A stretch of 64,000 nt of DNA from DASXMT01 sp963812965 (lineage in GTDB: Bacteria; Actinomycetota; Acidimicrobiia; Acidimicrobiales; RAAP-2). The notes under the pieces are model-generated. The model made no database searches, was not told the origin of the DNA, and saw only the letters and a list, made by a program, of their open reading frames with translations. The translations under genes and the position numbers were made by a program. The DNA lies in contig CAWEXG010000001.1 of NCBI GenBank assembly GCA_963812965.1, forward strand, positions 124,001 to 188,000. Direction: 5' to 3'. Below, in pieces: positions 44,215 to 52,970 of the stretch (positions are counted from its first letter, which is position 1; each line of letters begins with the position of its first letter).

Positions 44215-45685
44215 ATCGACCGTCGCCGTTGCCCGGCGAACCAGATCGACCGTCGCCGCTGCCCGGCGAACCAGATCGACCGGTGCCGCCTCCTGATGGA
44301 GCACCCTGCCGTTGCAACCGCGGTCCGAGGTCATCATGCCCGAGAACGTGGAGCCGCCTCGATCCAGACGCCATAGGAAGCGCACCGCCCGAAGGAGTGA
44401 ACGGCACTGACCCCGTGCCGGGCCCCGATGAAGCGCCATCGTGCACACCGGATACGCCTTCGACGGAGTCGCCACCGGAGGCACTTGACGATGCGTGGAA
44501 CGCCTCGGTGGCAGGAACCGACGTACCGAAGAAGGGCACGTTTGCCCCCGCCTCGAGCTCCTCGCCCACACCTGATCCGGACGTTCCGGAGGAAGCGGAG
44601 GCCAGGGCTGAGCCGCTCCTCGAACCGCCCGAGGACACCGACCCGCCCCCCGAACCGCCCTGAGAGAGCTTGCCGAGGGAGCCACCCATCAAGGCCAGCT
44701 CGCCAGCACCAGTGGCGCCCAGGGCTGCGGTGGCCAAGCTCTTCGTCGGACCCATCACCGACTGGGCACCTCGTCGCCCCACGCCCTCGAGGTGGCCGAT
44801 CGCCGTCGACTCGACCAGAGGCAACAAGCGAAGCAAAGCCCACGGCGACAGAGCAGCGAGGAACAGGAGCGCTGCTCCACCGAGCACCGACGAGAACCCT
44901 CCATCGTTCGCCGTGCTCTGGCTACCCGAACCACCGGCCACTGCCCCCACCCCCAGACTGAGCACGGTAACGATGACGAACTTCGAAAGGATCAACGCCA
45001 CCAGCACCTCGACCAGCCGACGGCACCAGTGGGAGATCGCCGGCCACGTCAGGCTGGCCAACGCCAGCGGTAGGAACAGCACGGCGACATACACCGCAGC
45101 GGTCCTGACCAAGAGCTCGGCCCACAGGAGGAACGCACCGAAGACGACGACCAGCCCGCCGACGAAGACCAAGAACGCCGGCGCCGTCGGGTCGGTGACG
45201 GCGGTGCCGCTCAGCGCTGCCACTGTGGAAGAGAGGAACTGACCAGTGTTGAGACCTGCTCCGGAAGCCACTTCAGAGCTCATGGCATCGGTCAACGCCA
45301 GACCCAACTGCACCAGCTGTACCGCTACCCCGGTGAGCACCAACGCCACGGGGACGTTGATGAGGATCGAACGGAGCAGCATCGACGTGCTCTGGCGGTG
45401 GATGGCCTGGATGATGCCGAGCAACAGCATCGGGACGATCACCACCCCGGCCAGGTCGGCCATGGTGGCGAAGTGAGTCGTGAACCAGGAGGCGCTCAGA
45501 TCGATCTGCGTCGTGTCTTGCAGGACGGTCCCGATCTGGCCCAACAGCCACACGGCGCCGTCCGATACCCACGTCGTCATGCCGTCCAGAACGCTGTTGA
45601 TACCGAACCCCGACAGGGACGTCGGTAGCTCCGAGGTACTGGGCAGAGTCGGAAGGCTCAAGGCCACCAGCACGTCAGTGCACAC
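44204..45685 (-). CDS. TrbL/VirB6-like polytopic membrane protein
   Basis: This ~493-aa protein has about seven membrane segments (for example VVIVPMLLLGIIQAIH, ILINVPVALVLTGVAVQLV, FLVFVGGLVVVFGAFLLWAELLVRT in parts, and SSVLGGAALLFLAALSPWALL). A long Gly/Ser-rich tail follows, as in TrbL/VirB6 channel components. The GTG start at 45685 overlaps the pilin-like gene by 11 bp; GTG 45673 is an alternative. The tail's last residues come from a 30-bp tandem repeat. Confidence 0.8.
   Translation of the reverse strand: MCTDVLVALSLPTLPSTSELPTSLSGFGINSVLDGMTTWVSDGAVWLLGQIGTVLQDTTQIDLSASWFTTHFATMADLAGVVIVPMLLLGIIQAIHRQSTSMLLRSILINVPVALVLTGVAVQLVQLGLALTDAMSSEVASGAGLNTGQFLSSTVAALSGTAVTDPTAPAFLVFVGGLVVVFGAFLLWAELLVRTAAVYVAVLFLPLALASLTWPAISHWCRRLVEVLVALILSKFVIVTVLSLGVGAVAGGSGSQSTANDGGFSSVLGGAALLFLAALSPWALLRLLPLVESTAIGHLEGVGRRGAQSVMGPTKSLATAALGATGAGELALMGGSLGKLSQGGSGGGSVSSGGSRSGSALASASSGTSGSGVGEELEAGANVPFFGTSVPATEAFHASSSASGGDSVEGVSGVHDGASSGPGTGSVPFTPSGGALPMASGSRRLHVLGHDDLGPRLQRQGAPSGGGTGRSGSPGSGDGRSGSPGNGDGRYGL
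44217..44290. repeat. 30-bp tandem repeat at the TrbL-like/SCO6880-like junction
   Basis: A 30-bp unit (cgaccgtcgccg then ctgcccggcgaaccagat) occurs twice (44217-44246 and 44247-44276, one mismatch) plus a partial third. On the minus strand it encodes the repeated SGSPG-GDGR end of the TrbL-like protein and, in another frame, VDLVRRATAT. Confidence 0.8.
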
Positions 45686-45974
45686 CCTGTCCGGCGCTGA
45701 AGAAGAAGTTGACGATGGCGGGCCCAGCACCGATCAACAGTGCGGCCAGCCCGGAGATCAAGACAGCCCGCCGCCCCACGAAGGACTGCTGGTAATTCTG
45801 GCTGTGAGACCCGAGTGCCCACGCCGCTGCGCCGACCACCAGCCCGACCAGGGCCAGTGCCAACGCCCACCCTCCGATGCCGTTCATCAGGTTCTGCAAC
45901 ACGTCACTGCCTGGAAGCGAGCTGGTATTCGGCGTGAGGGTCACGTTTACGGGGAGGAAGCTCTGGATCGTCAT
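45675..45974 (-). CDS. DUF6112-like small pilin-type membrane protein
   Basis: This 99-aa protein has two membrane segments (GGWALALALVGLVVGAAAWA and AVLISGLAALLIGAGPAIVN) joined by a short polar loop (SHSQNYQQSFVGRR), the arrangement of VirB2/TrbC pilins. The sequence matches the DUF6112-type protein that leads actinobacterial type IV-like clusters. No signal-peptidase site is obvious. It is the first gene of the operon and is divergent from the histidine kinase gene (118-bp gap). Confidence 0.8.
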   Translation of the reverse strand: MTIQSFLPVNVTLTPNTSSLPGSDVLQNLMNGIGGWALALALVGLVVGAAAWALGSHSQNYQQSFVGRRAVLISGLAALLIGAGPAIVNFFFSAGQGVH

Positions 45975-46092
45975 GTCGCCAGGTTACGGTCAGCTGACTT
46001 CTGTTTCAAGATGTTTCATGTTTTTCCATGATGTTTCCGTCAATCGATCCCAGGTACTCACGTACGGAGTGGTGACCTGCCATGCTGAAGTG

Positions 46093-47331
46093 GTGAATCT
46101 GCACATCGTCGAGTACATCGGTGCCGGGATCGTGGTCGTGGTCGCCGTGATCATCGCTGCTCGCCTCGGGCGCCGAGCCGGGCGCCGCAGCTTGCAGCAG
46201 CGCTTGACGTCGCTGGCCTCTCGTTTGGGCGTCGATGCCCCCGACGAGAAGGGCGTGGAGCCGGTACTGAACTATCTGGAGCAGGTCACCGGCGAAGCAG
46301 CCGAGGCGGTGGCCGACTCCAGCGCCGGTGCCATCCGACTGCGACACGCTCTGGACACCCTCCCCCAAGGAGTGATCGTCTGCGACGAGGACGGGGAGAT
46401 GGCGTTCCGCAATACGCGAGCTGTCGCTTTGATGGGCAGTCGGCACGGGGATGCGTTGGCCACCCAGGCGGTGACCGAGCTGTTGGAGAACGCGTGGCAC
46501 GACGGTTCGGCCGAACGCACACTCGATCTCTACGGGCCACCCCGTCAGACGCTGAACGTCAGCACCCAGTTGATCGACGACGGACGCCGTCCGTTGGGCG
46601 TGATCGCCATCATCGACGACGTCTCCGAGCGTCGCCGGCTCGACGAGATCCGTCGCGACTTCGTGGCCAACGTGAGCCACGAGCTCAAGACGCCCATGGG
46701 GGCGCTCGGCCTGCTGGCCGAGACCCTCACCGTGGAGCCGGATCCTCAGATTGCACAGCGGTTGGCGTCCCGGATCCATGCCGAGGCCTTCCGAGTCAGC
46801 AGGATCATCGACGATCTCCTCGACTTGACCAGGATCGAGTCGGAAGAGGCGCCACCCCGGGAACCCATCTACATCAACCTGGTCATGGCAGAAGCGATCG
46901 AACGGGTCCAGTCGGCCGCCGAGCAACGGCGGATCACCATCGAACTGCACGAGCCGGATCCCCCGGTATACGTGCTCGGCGACAGGCGCCAGTTGGTATC
47001 AGCCATCCACTCCCTCCTCGAGAACGCGGTGACCTTCTCCTATGAGAACGGCGTCATCCGGGTGAACGGGAGCCAGGCCGATGGTGAAGTCCATCTCTCC
47101 GTGTCCGATAACGGTGTCGGCATCCCGGCCCGTGATCTCGAACGGATCTTCGAGCGGTTCTACCGGGTCGACCATGGACGCAGCCGGGAGACGGGGGGAA
47201 CCGGGCTCGGACTCTCCATCGTTCGCCACGTAGCCAACAACCACCAGGGACGTGTCGAGGTCGACTCGCGTGAGGGCGAGGGGTCGACCTTCACGCTGAT
47301 ACTGCCCACCCCACCCGAGTTCGTCTCGTAA
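46093..47331 (+). CDS. SenX3/PhoR-like sensor histidine kinase
   Basis: This ~412-aa kinase has one N-terminal membrane segment (YIGAGIVVVVAVIIAARL) and a PAS-like domain (TLPQGVIVCDEDGEMAFRNT). The dimerisation box FVANVSHELKTPMGAL carries the phospho-accepting His. The ATPase domain shows LLENAVTFS (N box), DNGVGIPARDLERIFERFYR and GGTGLGLSIVRH. The layout matches mycobacterial SenX3, which senses phosphate state. GTG 46093 is my start choice; start is uncertain. The response regulator follows 55 bp downstream. Confidence 0.9.
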   Translation: MNLHIVEYIGAGIVVVVAVIIAARLGRRAGRRSLQQRLTSLASRLGVDAPDEKGVEPVLNYLEQVTGEAAEAVADSSAGAIRLRHALDTLPQGVIVCDEDGEMAFRNTRAVALMGSRHGDALATQAVTELLENAWHDGSAERTLDLYGPPRQTLNVSTQLIDDGRRPLGVIAIIDDVSERRRLDEIRRDFVANVSHELKTPMGALGLLAETLTVEPDPQIAQRLASRIHAEAFRVSRIIDDLLDLTRIESEEAPPREPIYINLVMAEAIERVQSAAEQRRITIELHEPDPPVYVLGDRRQLVSAIHSLLENAVTFSYENGVIRVNGSQADGEVHLSVSDNGVGIPARDLERIFERFYRVDHGRSRETGGTGLGLSIVRHVANNHQGRVEVDSREGEGSTFTLILPTPPEFVS

Positions 47332-47342
47332 CGGCTATCTCC

Positions 47343-47386
47343 TAATGGCCACTTCGCCGTAACTGCCTCATAATGACTACTTCGTC
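47343..47386. promoter_or_regulatory. two imperfect 16-bp direct repeats between kinase and regulator genes
   Basis: taatggccacttcgcc (47343) and taatgactacttcgtc (47371) match at 13 of 16 positions, 28 bp apart. The second abuts the regulator ATG. They could be binding sites for the response regulator or an intercistronic repeat. Confidence 0.35.
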
Positions 47387-48178
47387 ATGAAAACCGAACC
47401 CGATACCACCCAGACCAAGGTACTGCTGGCAGAAGACGAAGAGTCGTTCGTCGATGCCTTGGTCGTTGGCCTGGCCCGCGAGGGATTCGACGTCACCGTC
47501 GCCCGCGACGGCCGTGAGGCCCTGCGGCTGTTCGACACCGTGGCGCCCGACCTGATCCTGCTCGACTTGATGCTGCCGAAGATGTCGGGCATCGACGTCT
47601 GCCGGTCCATCCGCGCCCGGTCGTCGGTCCCGATCATCATGGTGACGGCCAAGGGCACCGAGATCGATACGGTCGTCGGGCTCGAGGTGGGGGCGGACGA
47701 CTACGTGGCCAAGCCCTACCGACTTCGTGAGCTGGTAGCACGGATGCGGGCGGTGCTCCGCCGCACCCCGGCTTCCGACCAGCTCGTAGGGAGTGGCGCC
47801 AATGGTGGAGATGCTGCGGGTAGCGCCGGTGGTGGCAGCCGGTCGGACAGCAGCCTCGAGAACGGCCGGGGTGTCCTCGAGGCCGGAGGAATCCAGATCG
47901 ACCCGGACCGGCATCTGGTGTTCGTGCGGGGGGAGGACGTCCATCTCCGGCGCAAGGAGTTCGAACTGCTGTCCCTCCTGATGGAGAACCTCGGTCGGGT
48001 CCTGACCCGGGACGTGCTGATCGACCGCATCTGGGGGTCCGACTACTACGGGGACACGAAGACGCTCGACGTGCACATCAAGCGACTGCGATCGCACATC
48101 GAAGAGGATCCGTCCGTCCCCAAGCTGATCACCACCATCCGTGGGGTGGGCTACCGATTCGACGCCGCCAAGGTGTAG
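47387..48178 (+). CDS. OmpR/PhoB-family response regulator (RegX3-like)
   Basis: This 263-aa regulator has a receiver domain with acidic LLAEDEE, phospho-acceptor Asp60 (PDLILLDLMLP) and the conserved Lys in MVTAKGTE. A Gly/Ser-rich linker (~residues 137-160, GGDAAGSAGGGSRSDS) is unusually long. The winged-helix DNA-binding domain follows (LRRKEFELLSLLMENLGRV, TLDVHIKRLRSHIEED). It pairs with the upstream kinase. It ends 6 bp from the convergent serS stop. Confidence 0.94.
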   Translation: MKTEPDTTQTKVLLAEDEESFVDALVVGLAREGFDVTVARDGREALRLFDTVAPDLILLDLMLPKMSGIDVCRSIRARSSVPIIMVTAKGTEIDTVVGLEVGADDYVAKPYRLRELVARMRAVLRRTPASDQLVGSGANGGDAAGSAGGGSRSDSSLENGRGVLEAGGIQIDPDRHLVFVRGEDVHLRRKEFELLSLLMENLGRVLTRDVLIDRIWGSDYYGDTKTLDVHIKRLRSHIEEDPSVPKLITTIRGVGYRFDAAKV

Positions 48179-48184
48179 AGCGGC

Positions 48185-49487
48185 TCAGCCCGCCGGCACA
48201 TCGGGCGCCGGGATGACTCCCTGGCCACGCAGGTACGGGTGCAGCACCTCGGGCAGCACCACCGAGCCATCGCTCTGCCTGCCCGTCTCCACCACCGCTG
48301 CCCAGATCCGAGCCCAAGCCAGAGCCGAGCCGTTCAAGGTGTGCACGAACGTCGGGGGCCCCCCACCGTGTGGTCGGTACCGGATATTGCCCCGCCGGGC
48401 CTGGTAGTCCCGGAACCAGCTCACCGAAGAGACCTCGAGCCACTGGTCGCATCCCGGCGAGTACACCTCGAGGTCGAAGGTGCGGGCCGACGAGATCCCG
48501 AGATCGCCGGCGCACAGATCGAGGACTCGGTGCTGGAGGCCCAACTCACGCAACAGCCCCTCGGCACGCTCCAAGATGTCGGCGTGGATCGCCGGTGACT
48601 GTTCCGGGGTGGCGTAGGCAAACAGCTCCACCTTGTCGAACTCGTGCACCCGGAGGAGCCCGCGTGTGTCCCGGCCGGCCGCACCCGACTCCCGTCGGAA
48701 GCACGGCGTGGCCGCGGTCAACCGCACCGGCAGCTCCGCTTCGTCGAGGATCTCGCCGCGGCGTATCGAGGTAAGCGGGGCCTCGGCGGTGGGGATGGCC
48801 CACAGGTCGTCCCGCTCCAGGTGGTAGGCGTCGTCGGCGAACTTAGGGAGCTGACCGGTCGACACCATGGTCTCGGTCCGGACCAGGGTGGGTGGCCGGA
48901 CCTCCTCGTAGGCATCGGCATGACGGTCGAGAGCGAACGCAGTCAAGGCACGCACCAAGCGGGCCCCGAACCCCCGGTACAGCGGGAACATCGAGCCGGA
49001 CAGCTTGGCGCCGCGCTCCATGTCCAGGATGCCGAGCACAGCACCAACCTCCCAGTGGGGTACCCGCTGGGCATCGGTGTAGGTAGGGGCGGCGTCCGGC
49101 CAGGTGCGGATGGGCACGTTGTCTCCCGAGCCAGCGCCGTCCGGAGCATCTTCGGCAGGGAAGTTGGGGAGGTACAGCAACGCCTGGCGCACCGACTCCT
49201 GGTTGGCTTCCGCCACTGCGGCGGCAGCCCGCTCCTCCTCGCCGACCCTCTTGCTCTCGGCCGTCAGCGCGTCCGCCTGTGCCTGGTCTCCAGATCGGCG
49301 AGCCGCGCCCACCTGCTTGGACGACCGCCTTCACCTGCGACCGCAGCTCGTCACGGCGTCCGACGGCCAGCCGGGCCGAGGCATCGAGATCGAGCAACGC
49401 GTCGATCTCGGCCGGATCCACGCCGCGCCGAGCGAGCGCTGCCTTGGCAGCCCCCACGTCCTCCCTGACCAGCCGGATATCGATCAT
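48185..49487 (-). pseudogene. serS: seryl-tRNA synthetase, apparent frameshift
   Basis: SerRS charges tRNA-Ser with serine and is normally essential. The N-terminal coiled-coil arm is in one frame (MIDIRLVREDVGAAKAALAR to RRDELRSQVKAV). The rest is in the next frame, from KQVGAARRSGDQAQADALT to the class II motifs: motif 2 FRRESGAAGRDTRGLLRVHE and motif 3 PPTFVHTLNGSALAWAR. Removing one base at about 49319-49327 restores KAVSKQVG and a normal ~433-aa protein. Both halves are otherwise intact, so a sequencing error is the simplest explanation. Three tRNA-linked genes and two tRNA-Ser genes occur elsewhere in the window, but no second serS. Confidence 0.9.
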
Positions 49488-49515
49488 GTCGGCGACAACG
49501 GTAGCGTGAGCGCCC

Positions 49516-50577
49516 GTGGAGCACGCCATCGACCGGCCGCCGGCCGCAGCACCCCCACCGTCGCCGTCCCCACCCCCTGCGGTGGTCTGCGACGAGTTGG
49601 TCGTCCGCTACGGCGACACCATCGCCGTCGACCACCTGTCCTTCGTGGCACGGGCCGGCGAGATCGTGGCCCTGCTCGGCCCTAACGGCGCCGGCAAGAC
49701 CAGCACCGTGGAGACCCTCGAGGGGTATCGCCGGCCGCAGAGCGGCTCCGTGCGAGTCCTCGGGCTCGACCCGCAACGCCAACACGCCACCCTGGTCAAG
49801 ACGATGGGCGTGATGCTGCAAGGAGGTGGGGTCTACCCAACGCTCGGCTCCGCCCAGGTGCTCGACCTGTTCGCCCGGTACTACGACGACGCCGAGGACC
49901 CCGACGCGCTCCTCAGGCTGGTGGGCCTCGACGCCGTACGAAAGACGCCGTGGCGACGCCTCTCCGGTGGCGAGCAGCAACGGCTGGCTCTGGCCCTGGC
50001 CCTGGTGGGCAAACCATCGGTCGTCTTCCTCGACGAGCCCACTGCCGGCGTCGACCCGGAGGGCAGGTTGGCTGTTCGCAGCGTGATCGCCGGCCTCCGG
50101 GAGAAGGGGCTCTGTGTCATCCTCACCACCCACGAGCTGACCGAAGCCGAGCGACTGGCCGATCGTGTGGTCATCATCGACCACGGTCGAAAGCTGGCCG
50201 AGGACACGCCGGCGGCTCTGGCAGCTGGCTCTGGCGACGGCTCCATCCGCTTCTCCACCGAGCCGGGCATCGACGCCGCCGCACTGGCGGCAGCGGTGGG
50301 CGAGGGAGCGCTGGTCGACGAGGAGCGGCCGGGCGAGTACCGGCTCCGCCTCGGTGCCGCCAGCGCATCATCAACGGCATTATCAATACCACCGCCGACA
50401 GCGGTGGCCGCCGTGGCCCAGTGGTTGGCCGACCGGGACCTGACCCTGGACAACCTTCGCACTGGCTCATCGTTGGAAGAGGCCTACCTGGCCATCACCG
50501 GCTCCTCTGGGACCTCCGATCCACCCACCGACGCCGAGACGGGCAGGCGGCAACGCCGACGTGGGCGGCGGCGATGA
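49516..50577 (+). CDS. ABC exporter ATP-binding protein (DrrA-like)
   Basis: This 353-aa ATPase has Walker A GPNGAGKTSTVE, signature LSGGEQQRLALALAL and Walker B VVFLDEPTAGVDP followed by the switch His in TTHELTEAE. The C-terminal extension after residue ~230 is typical of drug- or lipid-exporting DrrA-type ATPases. It is divergent from serS with only 28 bp between start codons, and its stop overlaps the permease ATG. Confidence 0.93.
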   Translation: MEHAIDRPPAAAPPPSPSPPPAVVCDELVVRYGDTIAVDHLSFVARAGEIVALLGPNGAGKTSTVETLEGYRRPQSGSVRVLGLDPQRQHATLVKTMGVMLQGGGVYPTLGSAQVLDLFARYYDDAEDPDALLRLVGLDAVRKTPWRRLSGGEQQRLALALALVGKPSVVFLDEPTAGVDPEGRLAVRSVIAGLREKGLCVILTTHELTEAERLADRVVIIDHGRKLAEDTPAALAAGSGDGSIRFSTEPGIDAAALAAAVGEGALVDEERPGEYRLRLGAASASSTALSIPPPTAVAAVAQWLADRDLTLDNLRTGSSLEEAYLAITGSSGTSDPPTDAETGRRQRRRGRRR

Positions 50578-51305
50578 GGGCGCTGGCAGCCCAGCTCCGG
50601 GCCGAGGTGACCATGGTCCTCACCAACGGGGAGACCGTCTTCCTCACCTTGGGCATCCCCGTCTTGTTCCTGCTGTTCTTCTCTGCGGTGCACGTCCTGC
50701 CGACTGGGACCAAACACCCCGTCGACTTCCTGGTTCCGGGCATTCTGGCCCTTGCCGTCATGGCCACCTCGATGGTGGCATTGGGTATCGGCACCGGCTT
50801 CGAGCGGGGCTACGGGGTGCTGAAACGGCTGGGGGCGACTCCCCTCGGGCGACCCCGGTTGCTGGGGGCGAAGATCATCGGGGTGGTGGGCATCGAGCTG
50901 GTGCAGGTGGTCGTGCTGGTCGTAGTGGGGCTGCTGCTCGGGTGGAACCCTGCGGGAGGATGGCGGAGCGGTGGCGAGGCCGTTGCGGTCATGGTGCTGG
51001 GCACCATCGCCTTCGGCGGCATCGGCTTATGGCTGGCCGGCACGCTCAAGGCCCTCGTCAATCTGGCCGTGCTCAACGGCCTCTTCGTGGTCCTGATGCT
51101 GTTGGGGGGCATGCTCATCCCACTGTCGAAGCTTCCGGATTGGCTGGCCGATATCGCCAAGGTCCTCCCTGCCGCTGCCCTGGCCGACGCCCTCCACAGC
51201 GCAGTGGGAAGCGGGGCGCCTGTCTCGGGTCGGGACTGGTTGGTGCTGGCTGCCTGGGCAGTGGTGGCACCGGTAGTGGCGTCGCTCACCTTCCGGTGGG
51301 AGTGA
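50574..51305 (+). CDS. ABC-2 type transporter permease
   Basis: This 243-aa permease has six membrane segments (TVFLTLGIPVLFLLFFSAV; LVPGILALAVMATSMVALG; ELVQVVVLVVVGLLLG; AVMVLGTIAFGGIGLWLAG; NLAVLNGLFVVLMLLGGM; WLVLAAWAVVAPVVASL) of the ABC-2 type. The ATG overlaps the ATPase stop (ATGA). Together they form an exporter of unknown substrate. Confidence 0.9.
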   Translation: MRALAAQLRAEVTMVLTNGETVFLTLGIPVLFLLFFSAVHVLPTGTKHPVDFLVPGILALAVMATSMVALGIGTGFERGYGVLKRLGATPLGRPRLLGAKIIGVVGIELVQVVVLVVVGLLLGWNPAGGWRSGGEAVAVMVLGTIAFGGIGLWLAGTLKALVNLAVLNGLFVVLMLLGGMLIPLSKLPDWLADIAKVLPAAALADALHSAVGSGAPVSGRDWLVLAAWAVVAPVVASLTFRWE

Positions 51306-51328
51306 CCAGCCTGCCGGCAATCATCCGG

Positions 51329-51985
51329 CTAGCTGTTTGCTAGCTGCTTGACCCACTGTTTCAGCTCGGACGCGGTGAGCGCACCCAGCTTGTGCTCCAC
51401 CACCTGGCCCGAGGCGTTGATGAAGAACGTGTTGGGCTGACCGTTCAACCCGTAGACCGTCGAGGTCACGTGCAGCGTGCGATCAGCACCCACCGGGTAG
51501 GTGATCCCGGTCTGCTTCACGAAGGCCAGTGCCGCCGAAGGCAGGTCGTTGACGTCGACACCGACGAACTTGACCGGTGAGCCGTCCGCAGCAGCCTCCT
51601 TGGCCTCCTTGGCCAGCATCGGTGTCTCCTGCTGGCACGGGCCGCACCACGACGCGAAGAAGTTGAGGACTACCGGCTTGTGCCGGTCGACACCGATGGC
51701 GTACAGGTTCACCGGGGCGCCCCCGCCCAGTCGGGGCAGGGTGAAGTTCGGCGCCGTGTCCCCGACGGTCACACCTGCCATCGAATTGCCGCCGGTATTC
51801 GCCGACGGTCGGAGCACCACGAAAAGCAGCACGGCGAGGATGCCGGCCAACACCACCCCGATGAGGAAGGAACGTAAACGTCGAGGAGGTCGGGGTGGGG
51901 TTCCCGGGTCGGGCGATGGGGTCGTCCCGCTCGGCGGAGTCCCATCGGTGGGTGGTGGCGCCTCGGTATCGACAGCTTCGCTCAT
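51329..51985 (-). CDS. TlpA/ResA-like membrane-anchored thioredoxin
   Basis: This 218-aa protein has a Pro/Thr-rich cytoplasmic N-terminus, one membrane segment (LIGVVLAGILAVLLFVVL) and an extracytoplasmic thioredoxin domain with active-site FFASWCGPCQQE. GDTAPNFTLPRLGG is the peroxiredoxin/TlpA entry motif. It probably reduces disulfides during cytochrome maturation. Its ATG overlaps the ctaB stop (ATGA), tying it to heme A/oxidase assembly. Confidence 0.92.
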   Translation of the reverse strand: MSEAVDTEAPPPTDGTPPSGTTPSPDPGTPPRPPRRLRSFLIGVVLAGILAVLLFVVLRPSANTGGNSMAGVTVGDTAPNFTLPRLGGGAPVNLYAIGVDRHKPVVLNFFASWCGPCQQETPMLAKEAKEAAADGSPVKFVGVDVNDLPSAALAFVKQTGITYPVGADRTLHVTSTVYGLNGQPNTFFINASGQVVEHKLGALTASELKQWVKQLANS

Positions 51986-52902
51986 CGATGCTGCACGAAC
52001 ACGTCCACCGCCATCACAACGAACAACAGCGTGAGGTAGGTGATCGAGTAGCTGAACAGTCGCATGGCTGCCTTGGGTGTGGCGTGGCGCCAGAGGCGAA
52101 GGGCCATGACCAGGAACACAGCGCCCAGCGCCGCTGCACCGGCGATATAGAGCGGTCCCAGATGGCCGACGCCGGCGAGGAGCAGGCTCGTCGCCACCAG
52201 GAGGACGGTATAGAAGAAGATCTGGCGAGCGGTCCGGGTGAAGGTGGTCACCACCGGGAGCATGGGGACGTGGGCCGCTTCGTAGTCGTCCTTGTACTTG
52301 ACGGCCAGCGCCCAGAAGTGAGGCGGCGTCCAGATGAAGATAATGGCGAACAGGACCACCGGTGTCCACGACAGACTGTTGGTGACCGCCGCCCAGCCCA
52401 CCAGCACTGGAACGGCGCCTGCCGCCCCACCGATGACGATGTTCTGGCTCGATGTCCTCTTCAGCCACAACGTGTACACGAAGACATAGAACAGGGTGGC
52501 GGAGACGGCCAGGACCGCCGACAGCAGGTTGACGGCCAGCCACAGCTCGACGAACGCGACCACCTCCAGGCTGATGGCGAAGACGAGCGCTGCCCGGGGG
52601 GTCATCGCCCCGGTGACCAGGGGTCGGTTGCGAGTCCGGTGCATGACCTTGTCGATGTCCCGGTCGACGACCATGTTGATGGCGTTCGCCCCTCCGGCAG
52701 CCAGGGCCCCGCCAACCAGGGTTGCCACCATCAGCCAGACAGACGGGAGGCCGCGCTTCGCCACGATCATGGTGGGGAGCGTGGTGACCAGCAACAGCTC
52801 GATGATGCGCGGCTTGGTGAGCGCGACATAGGCACCGATGCGGGATCCACGAGCCCGGTTGGCCGAAAAGGCGACAGCCGGCGTCGACATCAGGGTCAAC
52901 AC
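51982..52902 (-). CDS. ctaB: protoheme IX farnesyltransferase (heme O synthase)
   Basis: This 306-aa polytopic enzyme adds a farnesyl group to heme B, giving heme O for cytochrome oxidase. The prenyltransferase motifs NMVVDRDIDKVMHRTRNRP and a second acid-rich loop (YKDDYEAAHVPMLPVV) are clear. YVALTKPRIIELLLVTTLPT is the family start. It is divergent from ctaA, the next enzyme of the pathway, and coupled to the TlpA-like gene. Confidence 0.96.
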   Translation of the reverse strand: MLTLMSTPAVAFSANRARGSRIGAYVALTKPRIIELLLVTTLPTMIVAKRGLPSVWLMVATLVGGALAAGGANAINMVVDRDIDKVMHRTRNRPLVTGAMTPRAALVFAISLEVVAFVELWLAVNLLSAVLAVSATLFYVFVYTLWLKRTSSQNIVIGGAAGAVPVLVGWAAVTNSLSWTPVVLFAIIFIWTPPHFWALAVKYKDDYEAAHVPMLPVVTTFTRTARQIFFYTVLLVATSLLLAGVGHLGPLYIAGAAALGAVFLVMALRLWRHATPKAAMRLFSYSITYLTLLFVVMAVDVFVQHR

Positions 52903-52970
52903 TATGGCGTGCCACCGGGGTCGGACAATGTGGGGGTCGGACAGTGCAGCGCTTGGAGCGCCTGGGCGAT

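Noticed and set aside
39633..45974. Intact integrative conjugative element
   Set aside because: No relaxase, integrase or att repeats were seen next to the secretion-like operon, so an ICE call is not supported.
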